Notes under the pieces: generated by a model | The model's database searches: none | What the model saw: only the letters and a program-made list of their open reading frames with translations | What the model was told of the DNA's origin: nothing | Part shown: in pieces, positions 7,931-16,142 of the stretch | How positions within the stretch are numbered: the first letter of the stretch is position 1 | Layout of the letters: each line of letters opens with the position of its first letter | Program-made: the position numbers and the translations under genes | NCBI GenBank assembly: GCA_019454105.1 | Contig: CP075364.1 | Location: forward strand, 933,362-997,361 | Direction: 5' to 3' | Origin: Fimbriimonadaceae bacterium | GTDB lineage: Bacteria > Armatimonadota > Fimbriimonadia > Fimbriimonadales > Fimbriimonadaceae | Length of the DNA: 64,000 nucleotides

Positions 7931-8431
7931 ATGTCTGAGGACATGCAGGGTGAAAGCAACGATTTTGATCGTCCGCCTGCGTTCTTCCCATACGATGAGG
8001 ACGGCCTTGACGAAAGAACGCCTGAAGACTTTGGCGAGTTGGTCGAGGTTCAGGTGGAGGCTGTCTTCGCGGCCCAAGCCGGTGACCAGATCCAGCGCTT
8101 CGTCCTTCTCACTGACGGCGAGCGAAAGCTCCCGATCGTGATTGGCCCCTTTGAGGCCACGGCCATCACCTTGGTGCTCGAAGGCCAGACTCCCGATCGG
8201 CCGATGACCCACGATTTGGTCAGGAACATTCTCGAAAGGTTGGAGACTTCCATCGAAAAGGTCGTGATCGACGACCTGTGGGGAAATACCTACTACGCCA
8301 AGATATGGCTTCAACAAGGGGATCAAGAGATGGAGATCGACAGTCGGCCGTCCGACGCGATTGCCCTTGCCGTCAGGTTCGACGCGCCGATCTATGTGGC
8401 GGAAGGCATCCTCGACCGAGCTTCCCAATAA
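7931..8431 (+). CDS. Bifunctional nuclease family (DUF151) protein
   Basis: Product of 166 residues with an acidic N-terminal extension of about 35 residues, then the BFN/DUF151 domain (about 40-160). Family marks are L-P-I-V-I-G-P-F-E-A, the D-L-W-G-N-T-Y-Y-A-K segment and S-R-P-S-D-A-I-A-L-A-V-R. In plants and some bacteria the domain has been linked to nuclease activity, but the bacterial role is poorly defined. An AAAGG stretch precedes the ATG, which begins 4 bases after the carB2 stop, so co-transcription is likely. Confidence 0.88.
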   Translation: MSEDMQGESNDFDRPPAFFPYDEDGLDERTPEDFGELVEVQVEAVFAAQAGDQIQRFVLLTDGERKLPIVIGPFEATAITLVLEGQTPDRPMTHDLVRNILERLETSIEKVVIDDLWGNTYYAKIWLQQGDQEMEIDSRPSDAIALAVRFDAPIYVAEGILDRASQ

Positions 8432-8555
8432 GCCGCTTCGCTCAAACCCAGCGCTCCTACTGTGACAGATCCGCATCGCGGGGTGGAACACCTTGCCCAG
8501 GAGGCCTTGGGCCTCGAAGAGAACGAGACCTGTGAGTCCGGAGGATCAACCCAGT

Positions 8556-8927
8556 ATGAAGCGGTTCCAAAAGAAGAACAACAAGCGCAAGGGTTTCACC
8601 CTTGTTGAAATCATGATCGTCGTCCTGATCATCGGCATCTTGCTGGCGATCGCAGTCCCCAACTTCATCACGGCCCGCCAGAACAGCCGCGCCCAAACCG
8701 TCGTGGCCACTCTGGAAGGCGTCGAAGGCGCCAAGGACCAGTGCGCCATGGACAAGGGCCTTGTCGAAGGCGACGAGTGCAGCGACGACGACATGGGCAA
8801 CTTCATCAAGAACTACCCGCCGAAGTTCCCGGTCGAAGGCGACTTCGCCAAGAACGCCATCGGATCGGCTGCCACCTTCAAGGGCAAGACCGCCGACGAG
8901 TGGCGGACCGACAAGAGCGGCCTCTAA
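8556..8927 (+). CDS. Type IV pilin / major pseudopilin (prepilin-type cleavage signal)
   Basis: Product of 123 residues. A basic leader of 13 residues ends in Gly, followed by F-T-L-V-E-I-M-I-V-V-L-I-I-G (Gly13/Phe14, Glu at +5). This is a classic class III signal for prepilin peptidase and N-methylation, followed by the alpha-1 helix. The globular part is short and has two cysteines about 11 residues apart (D-Q-C-A-M-D and D-E-C-S-D-D) that could form a disulfide. A GGAGG at 8540-8544 fixes ATG 8556. It heads a run of minor-pilin-like genes and would be the shaft subunit. A strong hairpin follows its stop. Confidence 0.93.
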   Translation: MKRFQKKNNKRKGFTLVEIMIVVLIIGILLAIAVPNFITARQNSRAQTVVATLEGVEGAKDQCAMDKGLVEGDECSDDDMGNFIKNYPPKFPVEGDFAKNAIGSAATFKGKTADEWRTDKSGL

Positions 8928-8952
8928 GGCCCTCTCGACGACATGACGCGGT

Positions 8953-8981
8953 GCGGACGGGCGGGCTTTCTGCCCGTCCGC
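8953..8981 (+). terminator. Strong hairpin after the pilin gene
   Basis: Perfect 10-base stem GCGGACGGGC with GCCCGTCCGC and a 9-base loop, starting 25 bases after the pilin stop. There is no T-run. It may act as a partial terminator or as a 3' stabiliser giving more pilin mRNA than downstream minor-pilin mRNA. Confidence 0.6.
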
Positions 8982-9023
8982 GCTCCGCTTGACCAGGCCC
9001 TTGGCCGACCCTCATCACGAGCG

Positions 9024-9482
9024 ATGCGAAACCGACGAAGGCTCCAACTTGGTGCCCAGCTGATTGAGGCACAGTTCGCCATCTTCTTGGCGTTCACTTG
9101 CGCCACGATCTACGTGGCATCCATCCCAACGGCCAACCGAAGCCGGGACATGGCCGACAAGAGCAACGTCGCCGTCGCTCTCGCCCAAAAGCAACTCGAG
9201 GCTATCAAAGGCGTCGACCCCTCGCTCAGCGCGGCAGTGCTCTTCTCGGCCGGACTGATCGACAGTGCGACTCCGGTCTCGCCGAACAAGTGGTCGTTCA
9301 CCAACGTCGACAATGCCGCGTTCGACAATCCGGCCCGAGTCCTCAAGAACGGGCAAGGATTCATCACGATCGAACAAGTCGATATCGAGCTTCGGCGCGT
9401 CACAGTCGAGGTCCGATGGAACGAACAAGCCCGGGCACGTATGATCCGAGTCGGCACCCTCGTGGCTGACATGAACAACTAG
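9024..9482 (+). CDS. Minor pilin-like protein, GspI/PilV type
   Basis: Product of 152 residues. A basic leader ends in Gly10, followed by A-Q-L-I-E-A-Q-F-A-I-F-L, giving Ala at +1 and Glu at +5, then a hydrophobic helix. The later part (A-V-A-L-A-Q-K-Q-L-E-A-I-K) resembles the A-x-x-A-x-x-x-L-E pattern of GspI/PilV. ATG 9024 was chosen because it starts the basic leader; the open frame continues upstream through the hairpin region without pilin features. It probably sits in the tip complex initiated by GspI-J-K-like pilins. It is followed 11 bases later by the GspJ-like gene. Confidence 0.75.
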   Translation: MRNRRRLQLGAQLIEAQFAIFLAFTCATIYVASIPTANRSRDMADKSNVAVALAQKQLEAIKGVDPSLSAAVLFSAGLIDSATPVSPNKWSFTNVDNAAFDNPARVLKNGQGFITIEQVDIELRRVTVEVRWNEQARARMIRVGTLVADMNN

Positions 9483-9493
9483 TCCGAATTGCC

Positions 9494-10084
9494 ATGCCTA
9501 ACATCAAGAACAAGCGATATCGGCGCGGCGCCCTTCTGGTCGATGCAGTCGTCGCGGCCGGGATCAGCGTCTTGGCCATTGGTGGGGCCACAGCCACGTT
9601 CATCTCAGGTAGCAGCAACTGGTTGAGAGGGCTTGGCCGCATCGGAGCTGAGAGCCAAAGCCGGCTGGGAGTCCGGATGGTCGTCAACGAACTCCGCGAA
9701 GCCATCACGGTGACGGTGGACGCCAACGGTCTCGGACTGACCTTCACCAAACCCCAAGTCGACGGACAGGGCAACTTCGTCATGGACGTCCATGGGCATC
9801 CGGTCAGCGACGGCCAGACCCGGCGCATTTTCGTCCAGAACCAGCAGCTTCTCTATCAGGTCGGTTCCAACACCCGTCGGATCGGACGCGGGATCGTCCT
9901 CATCGACCCCTACAAGCCTGGCACCGACAAGAGCTATCGGGTCTTCACCCCGGGCCAAGGGGCCATCACCCGCCAGCTCACCGTTTTGCTCGTCACGCGC
10001 TCCGTCGATACGGAGGGCAACAACTATTATGGTCGAAAACGAGAAACAGTCTTCCTCAGGAACATTCCTGACACGACACGTTAA
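9494..10084 (+). CDS. Minor pilin-like protein, GspJ/PilW type
   Basis: Product of 196 residues. The leader M-P-N-I-K-N-K-R-Y-R-R-G is followed by A-L-L-V-D-A-V-V-A-A-G, giving Gly12 at -1, Ala at +1 and Asp in place of Glu at +5, then a hydrophobic segment to about residue 40. The rest looks like a beta-rich globular domain (R-M-V-V-N-E-L-R-E-A-I-T as in GspJ/PilW). Its place between the I-like and K-like genes is that of gspJ in type II secretion operons. No strong Shine-Dalgarno is seen, so translation may be coupled to the gene before. Confidence 0.72.
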   Translation: MPNIKNKRYRRGALLVDAVVAAGISVLAIGGATATFISGSSNWLRGLGRIGAESQSRLGVRMVVNELREAITVTVDANGLGLTFTKPQVDGQGNFVMDVHGHPVSDGQTRRIFVQNQQLLYQVGSNTRRIGRGIVLIDPYKPGTDKSYRVFTPGQGAITRQLTVLLVTRSVDTEGNNYYGRKRETVFLRNIPDTTR

Positions 10085-10099
10085 CGCTTAAGAAGCATC

Positions 10100-12016
10100 A
10101 TGAAGTTCACACGCACACGGCGGCTTCGGAACAAGCGCGGCGCGGCCCTCGTCACGACCTTCGGGGTCATGACGCTGTTGGCCCTGGCCGCGGCTTCGTA
10201 CATTGAGACCTCGACCCAGAGCATGCGCGAAGCGAGGCACACCCTCCGCGAGGCCCAAGTCACCCACCTATGTGAGGCCGGCCTCCAGTCGGCCCAGCGG
10301 GCGCTTTGGCGGCCGTTCAGGCAGAGCCAGCAGTTCACCTTGATGACTCAAGCATGCAACGGGGCCTCGCCGACTAGCCCACGAGTCGTTCAGAACGGGA
10401 CGATCCCGGGCGTCGGGCGATTCACGAGCGGCGTCATCAACTTCACCCAGGTGAACCCGTATCTGGCGACCGTGACGATCCGCTCCGTGGGGTTCATCGA
10501 TTTGAATTCGAACGGAGTGCTCGACGCGACAGAGCCCTTCAAGGAAGTCAATTCTGTCAGCAGGTTCGAGCTGGCCAGGAGCCAGGTCTTCGACTACACC
10601 TACTTCATCAACAACTATGGGTGGATGGACGGGTTTGGCGTCAACGACCTGATTGTCAACGGCGACATGCGAGCCAACGGCAACTTCGACTTTTTGAACG
10701 GTTCGCCGACCATCAATGGGTCGGTCTACGCCGCGAGCAACGAGAAACTGAGCCCAAAAGCTCCTGGTTTCATCAACACGCCGCCGGTCAAGTGGTCCGA
10801 CAACACCTACGCCACCAACCACGCCAACGGGGCGACCCCCCACCGTTTGCGGTGGCGCCAGGTCTATAACTCGGGGGTCCACGGTGCCCCAGGAACGACC
10901 TCGTTCGAAAAATGGCGCGACCTCGTGTTCAAGTCCGAGGGTCAATGGATGGCCGGGTACGACGGGTCGAACGGGTATGTGCCCCCAGGAACCTTCGGGG
11001 CCGTCATCGCTGACTCGCGAGGGACGAACTCATGGGTTCGCACATCCACCGGTAGTGCCGGGACGAAGACCCTCATCGACACCAAGCCGACCAAAGAGGT
11101 CGTCATGCCCGACTTGAGCGAGCTGTCGCGCTATCAGCAGCTGAGCAGCGACTTTAGCAACGACCCAGGGACGTATCAGAAACAAAACTTCGCGGACGGC
11201 ACCGCCAACCCAAACTACGGCCAGCCGGCCTATGTCGAAGTCTGGAACTCGTCCACGAACTCCTATCAGCGGATCAGCAACAATCAAGGCCAGGTGACCG
11301 GTTCGGCCGTCCTTATCGGCACCGATGCCAGACCGATCAGGGTCTACGGGCCCGTCACGTTCACCCAAGACGTCGTCATCAAGGGCCGGGTGACCGGTCA
11401 GGGCACGCTCTATGCCGGTCGAAACGTCCACGTCGTCGGGTCGGTCCGCTATTCGAACGGGCCCGACTTCACAGGGAACAACCCCAACCAGATCGACCTC
11501 ATCAACGAGAAACGAGACATGCTCGGGCTCGCTGCCAGAGGCTCGGTGATCATGGGCGACCCGACGAAGTTCGGCAACCCTTATCCCCTCTATTACATGC
11601 AGCCCCCGTTCACCAAGGGCCGGTATGACGACAACAACAACTGGATCCCGCCGTTCAACGCCATGGAGTTCGACAGCACCGGTCGAAGACGGTATCAAAG
11701 CACGATTGCCGACGCCACGATGACCAGCATCGCCGAGAGCGTCAACCAGATCGACGCGGTCCTTTACACGAACTTTGTCGGTGGCGGGAACGTCGGGGCA
11801 GGCGGTGGAGGCATGACCTTGAACGGAACGATCATCTCTCGCGACGAAGCCATCGTCACGTGGAGCCTGCCGCTTCGCCTGAACTACGACAACCGGATCC
11901 GCGAGCGCGGGCCAGACCAGCCGCCGCTCATCGACCTCAATCTCCCCCGGCAGCCCACGATCATGCGCAGCACCTGGCAGGACAAGGGCTTCTACGCGGC
12001 CGGTAACCAGAGCTGA
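10100..12016 (+). CDS. Large minor pilin-like protein, GspK/PilX type
   Basis: Product of 638 residues, much longer than GspK (about 320). The leader ends in Gly14, followed by A-A-L-V-T-T-F-G-V-M-T-L-L. Position +5 is Thr, and a missing Glu at +5 is the hallmark of tip pilins GspK and PilX. The helix is followed by T-S-T-Q-S-M-R-E-A-R-H-T as in PilX_N proteins. The long remainder (about 80-638) is rich in Asn, Gly and Tyr; it includes a region of G-N-F/G-S-V-Y turns and T-G-Q-G-T-L-Y-A-G-R-N-V-H-V-V-G-S-V like a polymer-forming beta-solenoid. It is probably the exposed tip or adhesin of the filament. Confidence 0.72.
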   Translation: MKFTRTRRLRNKRGAALVTTFGVMTLLALAAASYIETSTQSMREARHTLREAQVTHLCEAGLQSAQRALWRPFRQSQQFTLMTQACNGASPTSPRVVQNGTIPGVGRFTSGVINFTQVNPYLATVTIRSVGFIDLNSNGVLDATEPFKEVNSVSRFELARSQVFDYTYFINNYGWMDGFGVNDLIVNGDMRANGNFDFLNGSPTINGSVYAASNEKLSPKAPGFINTPPVKWSDNTYATNHANGATPHRLRWRQVYNSGVHGAPGTTSFEKWRDLVFKSEGQWMAGYDGSNGYVPPGTFGAVIADSRGTNSWVRTSTGSAGTKTLIDTKPTKEVVMPDLSELSRYQQLSSDFSNDPGTYQKQNFADGTANPNYGQPAYVEVWNSSTNSYQRISNNQGQVTGSAVLIGTDARPIRVYGPVTFTQDVVIKGRVTGQGTLYAGRNVHVVGSVRYSNGPDFTGNNPNQIDLINEKRDMLGLAARGSVIMGDPTKFGNPYPLYYMQPPFTKGRYDDNNNWIPPFNAMEFDSTGRRRYQSTIADATMTSIAESVNQIDAVLYTNFVGGGNVGAGGGGMTLNGTIISRDEAIVTWSLPLRLNYDNRIRERGPDQPPLIDLNLPRQPTIMRSTWQDKGFYAAGNQS

Positions 12017-12026
12017 CGGAGAAACA

Positions 12027-12467
12027 ATGACCATGAAAAAGTCACTTCTTTGCATCCTAGTCCTGGCGGCGAGCGCCTGGCCAGCCTTCGCGTTCATCGA
12101 AGAACCGCCGAACGGGGCCAAGCCGGTGCCCGAGCGGAGCCAAGAGCAACTGGCCAAGGAACAAGCCCTCCATCAGGGGCTCGTCCCAGAGATCGGCCAA
12201 GTCCCTGAGAACACCGAGGAAAAGCAGGTCGATGACAGCGCCCTCCTTGGCACCGACAATGGGTCGATGGCCTCGGCCGAGCAGCGCATGGCCCTGGAAT
12301 CCATGGCCACGGCCAAGAAGGTCCAGGAACGGTCGAAAGCCCCGAACTCGACCGGCCTCTGGGGACTCGTTTGCCTCCTCGCCGGATTCACGATCATCCT
12401 CGCGTTCCGCCAAGTCGCCAACAAGGTCGTTCCTCCAGCGGAGCCACCGACCAAGATCACCTGGTAG
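12027..12467 (+). CDS. Small exported membrane-anchored protein of the pilin cluster
   Basis: Product of 146 residues with a signal peptide (M-K-K-S-L-L-C-I-L-V-L then A-F-A), a charged Glu/Gln-rich middle and one C-terminal membrane helix (about 112-132, L-W-G-L-V-C-L-L-A-G-F-T-I-I-L-A-F). No family recognised. A GGAG at 12018-12021 gives good spacing to ATG 12027; the in-frame ATG at 12033 starts the typical signal peptide. It begins 10 bases after the GspK-like gene and ends at a strong terminator, so it is the last gene of the pilin operon. It could be an assembly accessory, which is inferred only from position. Confidence 0.75.
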   Translation: MTMKKSLLCILVLAASAWPAFAFIEEPPNGAKPVPERSQEQLAKEQALHQGLVPEIGQVPENTEEKQVDDSALLGTDNGSMASAEQRMALESMATAKKVQERSKAPNSTGLWGLVCLLAGFTIILAFRQVANKVVPPAEPPTKITW

Positions 12468-12491
12468 CAGCCAGCGCCTACCAAACTCGTC

Positions 12492-12528
12492 AGGCCCCTG
12501 GGCGCGTCAGCGCTTTCCAGGGGCCTTT
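12492..12528 (+). terminator. Rho-independent terminator of the pilin operon
   Basis: Perfect 10-base stem AGGCCCCTGG with CCAGGGGCCT, a loop holding a smaller GCGC hairpin, then TTTG. It lies 24 bases after the last gene. Confidence 0.75.
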
Positions 12529-12599
12529 GTCGTGACGGTGCAACGGAGCACAAGAAAAACTCGGTATGTTCGCGTGATGCTCCGCACGGAGGCGATGCT

Positions 12600-14237
12600 G
12601 TGAAGAGGTTTGGCGTCCTCCTCTTCTTTTTGGTCCTCGGGCTCGTCGCGGTTTCCGCGTTCTTGCTGAACGACCAAGCTCAGAAGAGTCGAAAGGAGGC
12701 CGAAAATCAGAAGAAGGCCCAGAAAGTCGAGCGAGGTGAGATCCTCGTCCAAGTGATCGAGACCGGAACGCTCCAGGCGGTCAAATCCGTTGAGGTCAAA
12801 AGCCGGGTCTCCGGACGCGTGGCTCAGCTTCTGGTCGATGAGGGCGACCGTGTCGCCGCCGGTCAGTTGGTCGCGATCATCGATCCGCAAGAGACTCAGT
12901 TTCAAGTGGATCAGAACCAGGCCCAGGTGCGCGGGGCCGAAAGCGGGAGGCAACGGCTTGACGTCGAGATCGCTCAGAGGCGGGTCACCGCCGAAAATGC
13001 TTTGGCGAAAGCCCGCTCGGCACTCCGCCAGTTGGAGGCTGAGCTTCAAGTCCAACCCGGACTGACCAAGAGCAGCATCGCGGCGGCCGAGTCGGCCGCC
13101 GCGCAAGCTCGGCAATCACTCGACCAGCTCGTCCGCGTGACCCATCCGAATGCCCGGACCGCGACCGACTTGGCCGTCCGGGACGCAGAGTTGAGCCTTG
13201 AGACTGCCAAGAACGAGGCAGCCCGAAGCGAAAGGCTTTTAGAACGGGGTTACATTTCTCGTCGAGAGCAAGAGAACGCCGCCCTCCAAGTCCAGCTTGC
13301 GGCCACGCGGCTGAAGAACGCTCAGGAAAACCGCGATCGTCTCGCTTTCAGCCACGAGATCGAGCGAAAGCAGGCCGAGGAGCGGCTCCGTCAAGCCCAG
13401 TCACAACTCGACCAAGCCAAGTTGCAGGGGGTTCAAGACACGGTCAAGAGAGAGCAATACTTGCGGGCACAACGGGAGGTCAGCGACGCCCAAGCCCAAC
13501 TCAGGGACGTACAAGCCCTCGCCGCGTCCCGCGCCCAGCAGTCGGCCCAGATCGATCAGCTCCGTAGCGTCCTGGCCGATGGCCAACGGCAGTTGCGAGA
13601 AACCAGAGTCGTGGCCCCGATCTCCGGCATCGTCACCAATCGACCTGTGCAAGTCGGAGAGCTCGTCTCGAGCCTGAACAGCTTCAGCGCGGGCACCACC
13701 ATCTTTCGCATCGAAGACCGAGCCACGATGGTCGTGAAGCTCCAGATCAATGAGATCGATGTCGCCCGACTCCGCGAGGGCATGGAAGCGTCGATGGTGG
13801 TGGACGCTTTTCCCGACCGCTCGGTGCGGGGGAAGGTCTCCAAGATCGCCCCAGCCAGTTCCGCTTCGGGTTCTCAGCCCTTGGTCGGGGACGCGGTCGT
13901 GAAGTACGCGGTCGAAGTCACGATCCTTGATCCGGCCAGCGACCTGAAATCCGGGATGTCGGCCAAGTGCACGATGAAGATCGTCGACAAGAAGGGCGTC
14001 TTGCGCGTGCCGGTGGACTATGTCGGCAAGGACGACAAAGGCCACTTCTTGATGCTCGCTCCAGACAAGAAGGGACAAGAGCCCAAACGGGTCGCCGCCG
14101 TCCTTGGAGAAAAGTCGGGAGCCTTCACCGAGATCGTTTCGGGTGCGAAAGAAGGCGACGTCCTTGTCAAACCTGATTTCTCGGGGCCGAAGCGTAAGGG
14201 AATGATGCAGTTCGGCCCTGACGACGAGGAAAACTAG
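12600..14237 (+). CDS. MacA/HlyD-type periplasmic adaptor protein
   Basis: Membrane-fusion (adaptor) subunit of 545 residues. An N-terminal membrane anchor (about 5-22) is followed by the first half of a lipoyl/barrel-sandwich domain (G-T-L-Q-A-V-K-S-V-E-V-K-S-R-V-S-G-R). A long coiled coil of about 240 residues rich in Gln, Glu, Arg and Ala follows (about 95-335), then the second lipoyl half (V-V-A-P-I-S-G-I-V-T-N-R) and beta-barrel domains. The start is GTG 12600 with GGAGG at 12589-12593. The unusually long coiled coil suggests reach across a wide periplasm. It is followed after 2 bases by a MacB-like permease, so the pair should export a peptide, lipid or drug. Confidence 0.9.
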   Translation: MKRFGVLLFFLVLGLVAVSAFLLNDQAQKSRKEAENQKKAQKVERGEILVQVIETGTLQAVKSVEVKSRVSGRVAQLLVDEGDRVAAGQLVAIIDPQETQFQVDQNQAQVRGAESGRQRLDVEIAQRRVTAENALAKARSALRQLEAELQVQPGLTKSSIAAAESAAAQARQSLDQLVRVTHPNARTATDLAVRDAELSLETAKNEAARSERLLERGYISRREQENAALQVQLAATRLKNAQENRDRLAFSHEIERKQAEERLRQAQSQLDQAKLQGVQDTVKREQYLRAQREVSDAQAQLRDVQALAASRAQQSAQIDQLRSVLADGQRQLRETRVVAPISGIVTNRPVQVGELVSSLNSFSAGTTIFRIEDRATMVVKLQINEIDVARLREGMEASMVVDAFPDRSVRGKVSKIAPASSASGSQPLVGDAVVKYAVEVTILDPASDLKSGMSAKCTMKIVDKKGVLRVPVDYVGKDDKGHFLMLAPDKKGQEPKRVAAVLGEKSGAFTEIVSGAKEGDVLVKPDFSGPKRKGMMQFGPDDEEN

Positions 14238-14239
14238 AG

Positions 14240-15466
14240 TTGGGACACTGGGAATCGTTCCGAGTCGCCCTCGACATGCTCAGGCTGCACAAACTGAGGG
14301 CGTTTCTGACGATGCTCGGGGTGATCATCGGCGTCATGAGCGTCACCCTGATCGTGATGGTCTCCGGCGGCTTTCGCTACTTCCTCACCTACGAGATCAA
14401 GAAGCTCGGAAGCGACACGATCATCATCTTCTTTGACCCCGGCCGCAACGAGAGACGGGGGCTGGGGATGATCGACGGCCTGACCGACGACGACGTGAGT
14501 CTCATCTCTGAGCGCGCCTCGTCGGTCGAGCTCGCTTCAGGAATCCTCCAACTCCCCGAACAGCCCGTCCGAGCCGACGACCGCACTGTCAAGAACCCCC
14601 GCATCCTCGCAACCGACCAGAACCAGTCCAAGCTCAGCCGAGTCGGCATCAACAAGGGACGAGCCTTGAGCAAGAGCGACATCGACATGCGGACCAACGT
14701 TTGCGTCGTCGGGTTCGAAATCGCCGAGCGCCTCTTTCCAGGCAAGGATCCGATCGGTCAACTGGTGACCCTTTCCGGCATCACCCTTGAGATTGTCGGG
14801 GTCATGTCCCGCGTCGACATCATGGGTCAATCCAACGGGCGCGACATGTGGGTGCCCATCACGACTGCGCACCAAAAATGGGTCGGAGGCGACAAGCTCA
14901 CCTATATCACGGCCCGCCCGAAGCCTGGATACACGGTTGAACAAACGATGGACGACGTCTGGCAGGTGATGATGCAGAAGTCAGGCAACCGGCCCGTCTA
15001 CCGGGTCGACTCCCGAGAGAGCATCATCGCCGTGCTGGGGGGACTCGTGGTCGGTGCGGGAGTCATCCTGTCCGGTGTGGCCGCACTCTCCTTGCTCGTG
15101 GGGGGCATCGGCATCATGAACATCATGCTCGTGAGCGTCACCGAACGAACTCGCGAAATTGGACTGCGCAAGGCGGTGGGAGCCACACGGAGCGCGGTTC
15201 TCGCCCAGTTCTTGGTCGAGTCTGCCGTCCTTTCGCTGGTCGGCGGACTGATCGGCATGGGGATCGCGTTCTTGATCGGCCAAGTGGTGACTCTGGCAAC
15301 GGCCCAAGCCAAGTGGCCGTCGGCAAGCGGACTCCCGATGCCCTTCCCTATCGAGGTCGGTCTGATGGCGGCGGGCTTCAGCGCCATGATCGGCATCGTC
15401 TTCGGGGCTTATCCGGCAGCGCGGGCGGCCCTTCTGTCGCCGATCGAGGCCCTTCGCACCGAATGA
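14240..15466 (+). CDS. MacB-like ABC transporter permease (no fused ATPase)
   Basis: Inner-membrane permease of 408 residues. An N-terminal helix (about 19-42, R-A-F-L-T-M-L-G-V-I-I-G-V) precedes the MacB periplasmic core domain (about 45-250). An FtsX domain with three helices follows, with the signature R-T-R-E-I-G-L-R-K-A-V-G-A-T (about 295-308). The start is TTG 14240; GAGGA lies 9 bases upstream. The gene begins 2 bases after the adaptor gene. MacB in proteobacteria carries its own ATPase domain; here, as in many other phyla, the ATPase must be a separate protein, and none is encoded next to this pair. Confidence 0.9.
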   Translation: MGHWESFRVALDMLRLHKLRAFLTMLGVIIGVMSVTLIVMVSGGFRYFLTYEIKKLGSDTIIIFFDPGRNERRGLGMIDGLTDDDVSLISERASSVELASGILQLPEQPVRADDRTVKNPRILATDQNQSKLSRVGINKGRALSKSDIDMRTNVCVVGFEIAERLFPGKDPIGQLVTLSGITLEIVGVMSRVDIMGQSNGRDMWVPITTAHQKWVGGDKLTYITARPKPGYTVEQTMDDVWQVMMQKSGNRPVYRVDSRESIIAVLGGLVVGAGVILSGVAALSLLVGGIGIMNIMLVSVTERTREIGLRKAVGATRSAVLAQFLVESAVLSLVGGLIGMGIAFLIGQVVTLATAQAKWPSASGLPMPFPIEVGLMAAGFSAMIGIVFGAYPAARAALLSPIEALRTE

Positions 15467-15469
15467 GCC

Positions 15470-16120
15470 TCATTTGACTCTGAATGTCTCGAGAATCTGC
15501 TTTGTCGGGATCTCGGGGGCGGCGTCGTCGCCCGCGTTCATGAACATGAACCGGAAATGCCGGTCGCCATCGACAAGTCCATAAACGTTGAGCGTGGTCA
15601 TTATCTCTGAGCTGTTCCCAAGAAAGCCGAAACTCTCTGTCCAAGCCGTCTTGCATCGCTTGGCAGTGCCCACCGGGAGCTCAACGTCTTTGATCACTGG
15701 CTCCGTGAGCAGTTTCCTCGACCGCTTCACATTGTCGATCAACTCAAGGACCGCCGTTTCCGCCGAGATATTGCCCCGCTTGCCGACTTCGGCGATGAGA
15801 ATCTGCACCGCCATCGAACTCGCATCAAAGTTCATGTTCGTCGCGACGACGACCGACTCGGCTTTCTTAAAGTCTCCTAAGATCGATCGAGCGAAATCAG
15901 GCTTGCTTGAACTCGAGGAGCTCGCTTCCCCGTTGTCTTGGACCGTGACCTTCCACCCTTCTGGGAGTAAGAACGAGTAACCGAGGTGCGACACCGGGGG
16001 CTCCGTCCACCCTGGCCTCGGGGCAGGGGGAGCGGCGCGGGTCAGCCTCGGTGCTTCAGAGGGCGGCTGACAACCCCACAAAAGCGCGAAGACCAATCCG
16101 CCACAAGCCGCTCTCGCCAT
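15470..16120 (-). CDS. Lipoprotein of unknown function
   Basis: Product of 216 residues. The signal L-V-F-A-L-L-W-G-C places a lipidated Cys at 17, followed by a Pro/Ala-rich linker. A single globular domain begins near L-G-Y-S-F-L-L-P-E-G-W-K, reminiscent of small PsbP/DUF1795-type folds, with a Ser-rich loop (about 65). ATG 16120 was chosen because it starts the lipoprotein signal; the open frame extends into the ABC gene. It lies 22 bases downstream of that gene on the same strand and is probably co-transcribed. It ends 3 bases from the convergent permease gene. Confidence 0.72.
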   Translation of the reverse strand: MARAACGGLVFALLWGCQPPSEAPRLTRAAPPAPRPGWTEPPVSHLGYSFLLPEGWKVTVQDNGEASSSSSSKPDFARSILGDFKKAESVVVATNMNFDASSMAVQILIAEVGKRGNISAETAVLELIDNVKRSRKLLTEPVIKDVELPVGTAKRCKTAWTESFGFLGNSSEIMTTLNVYGLVDGDRHFRFMFMNAGDDAAPEIPTKQILETFRVK

Positions 16121-16142
16121 GGCCAAAAGGTACCTCTGCGGC

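Noticed and set aside
8432-8555. Cyclic-di-GMP riboswitch before the pilin gene
   Set aside because: A GAGGCC/GGCCTC hairpin is present but the conserved aptamer core is not.
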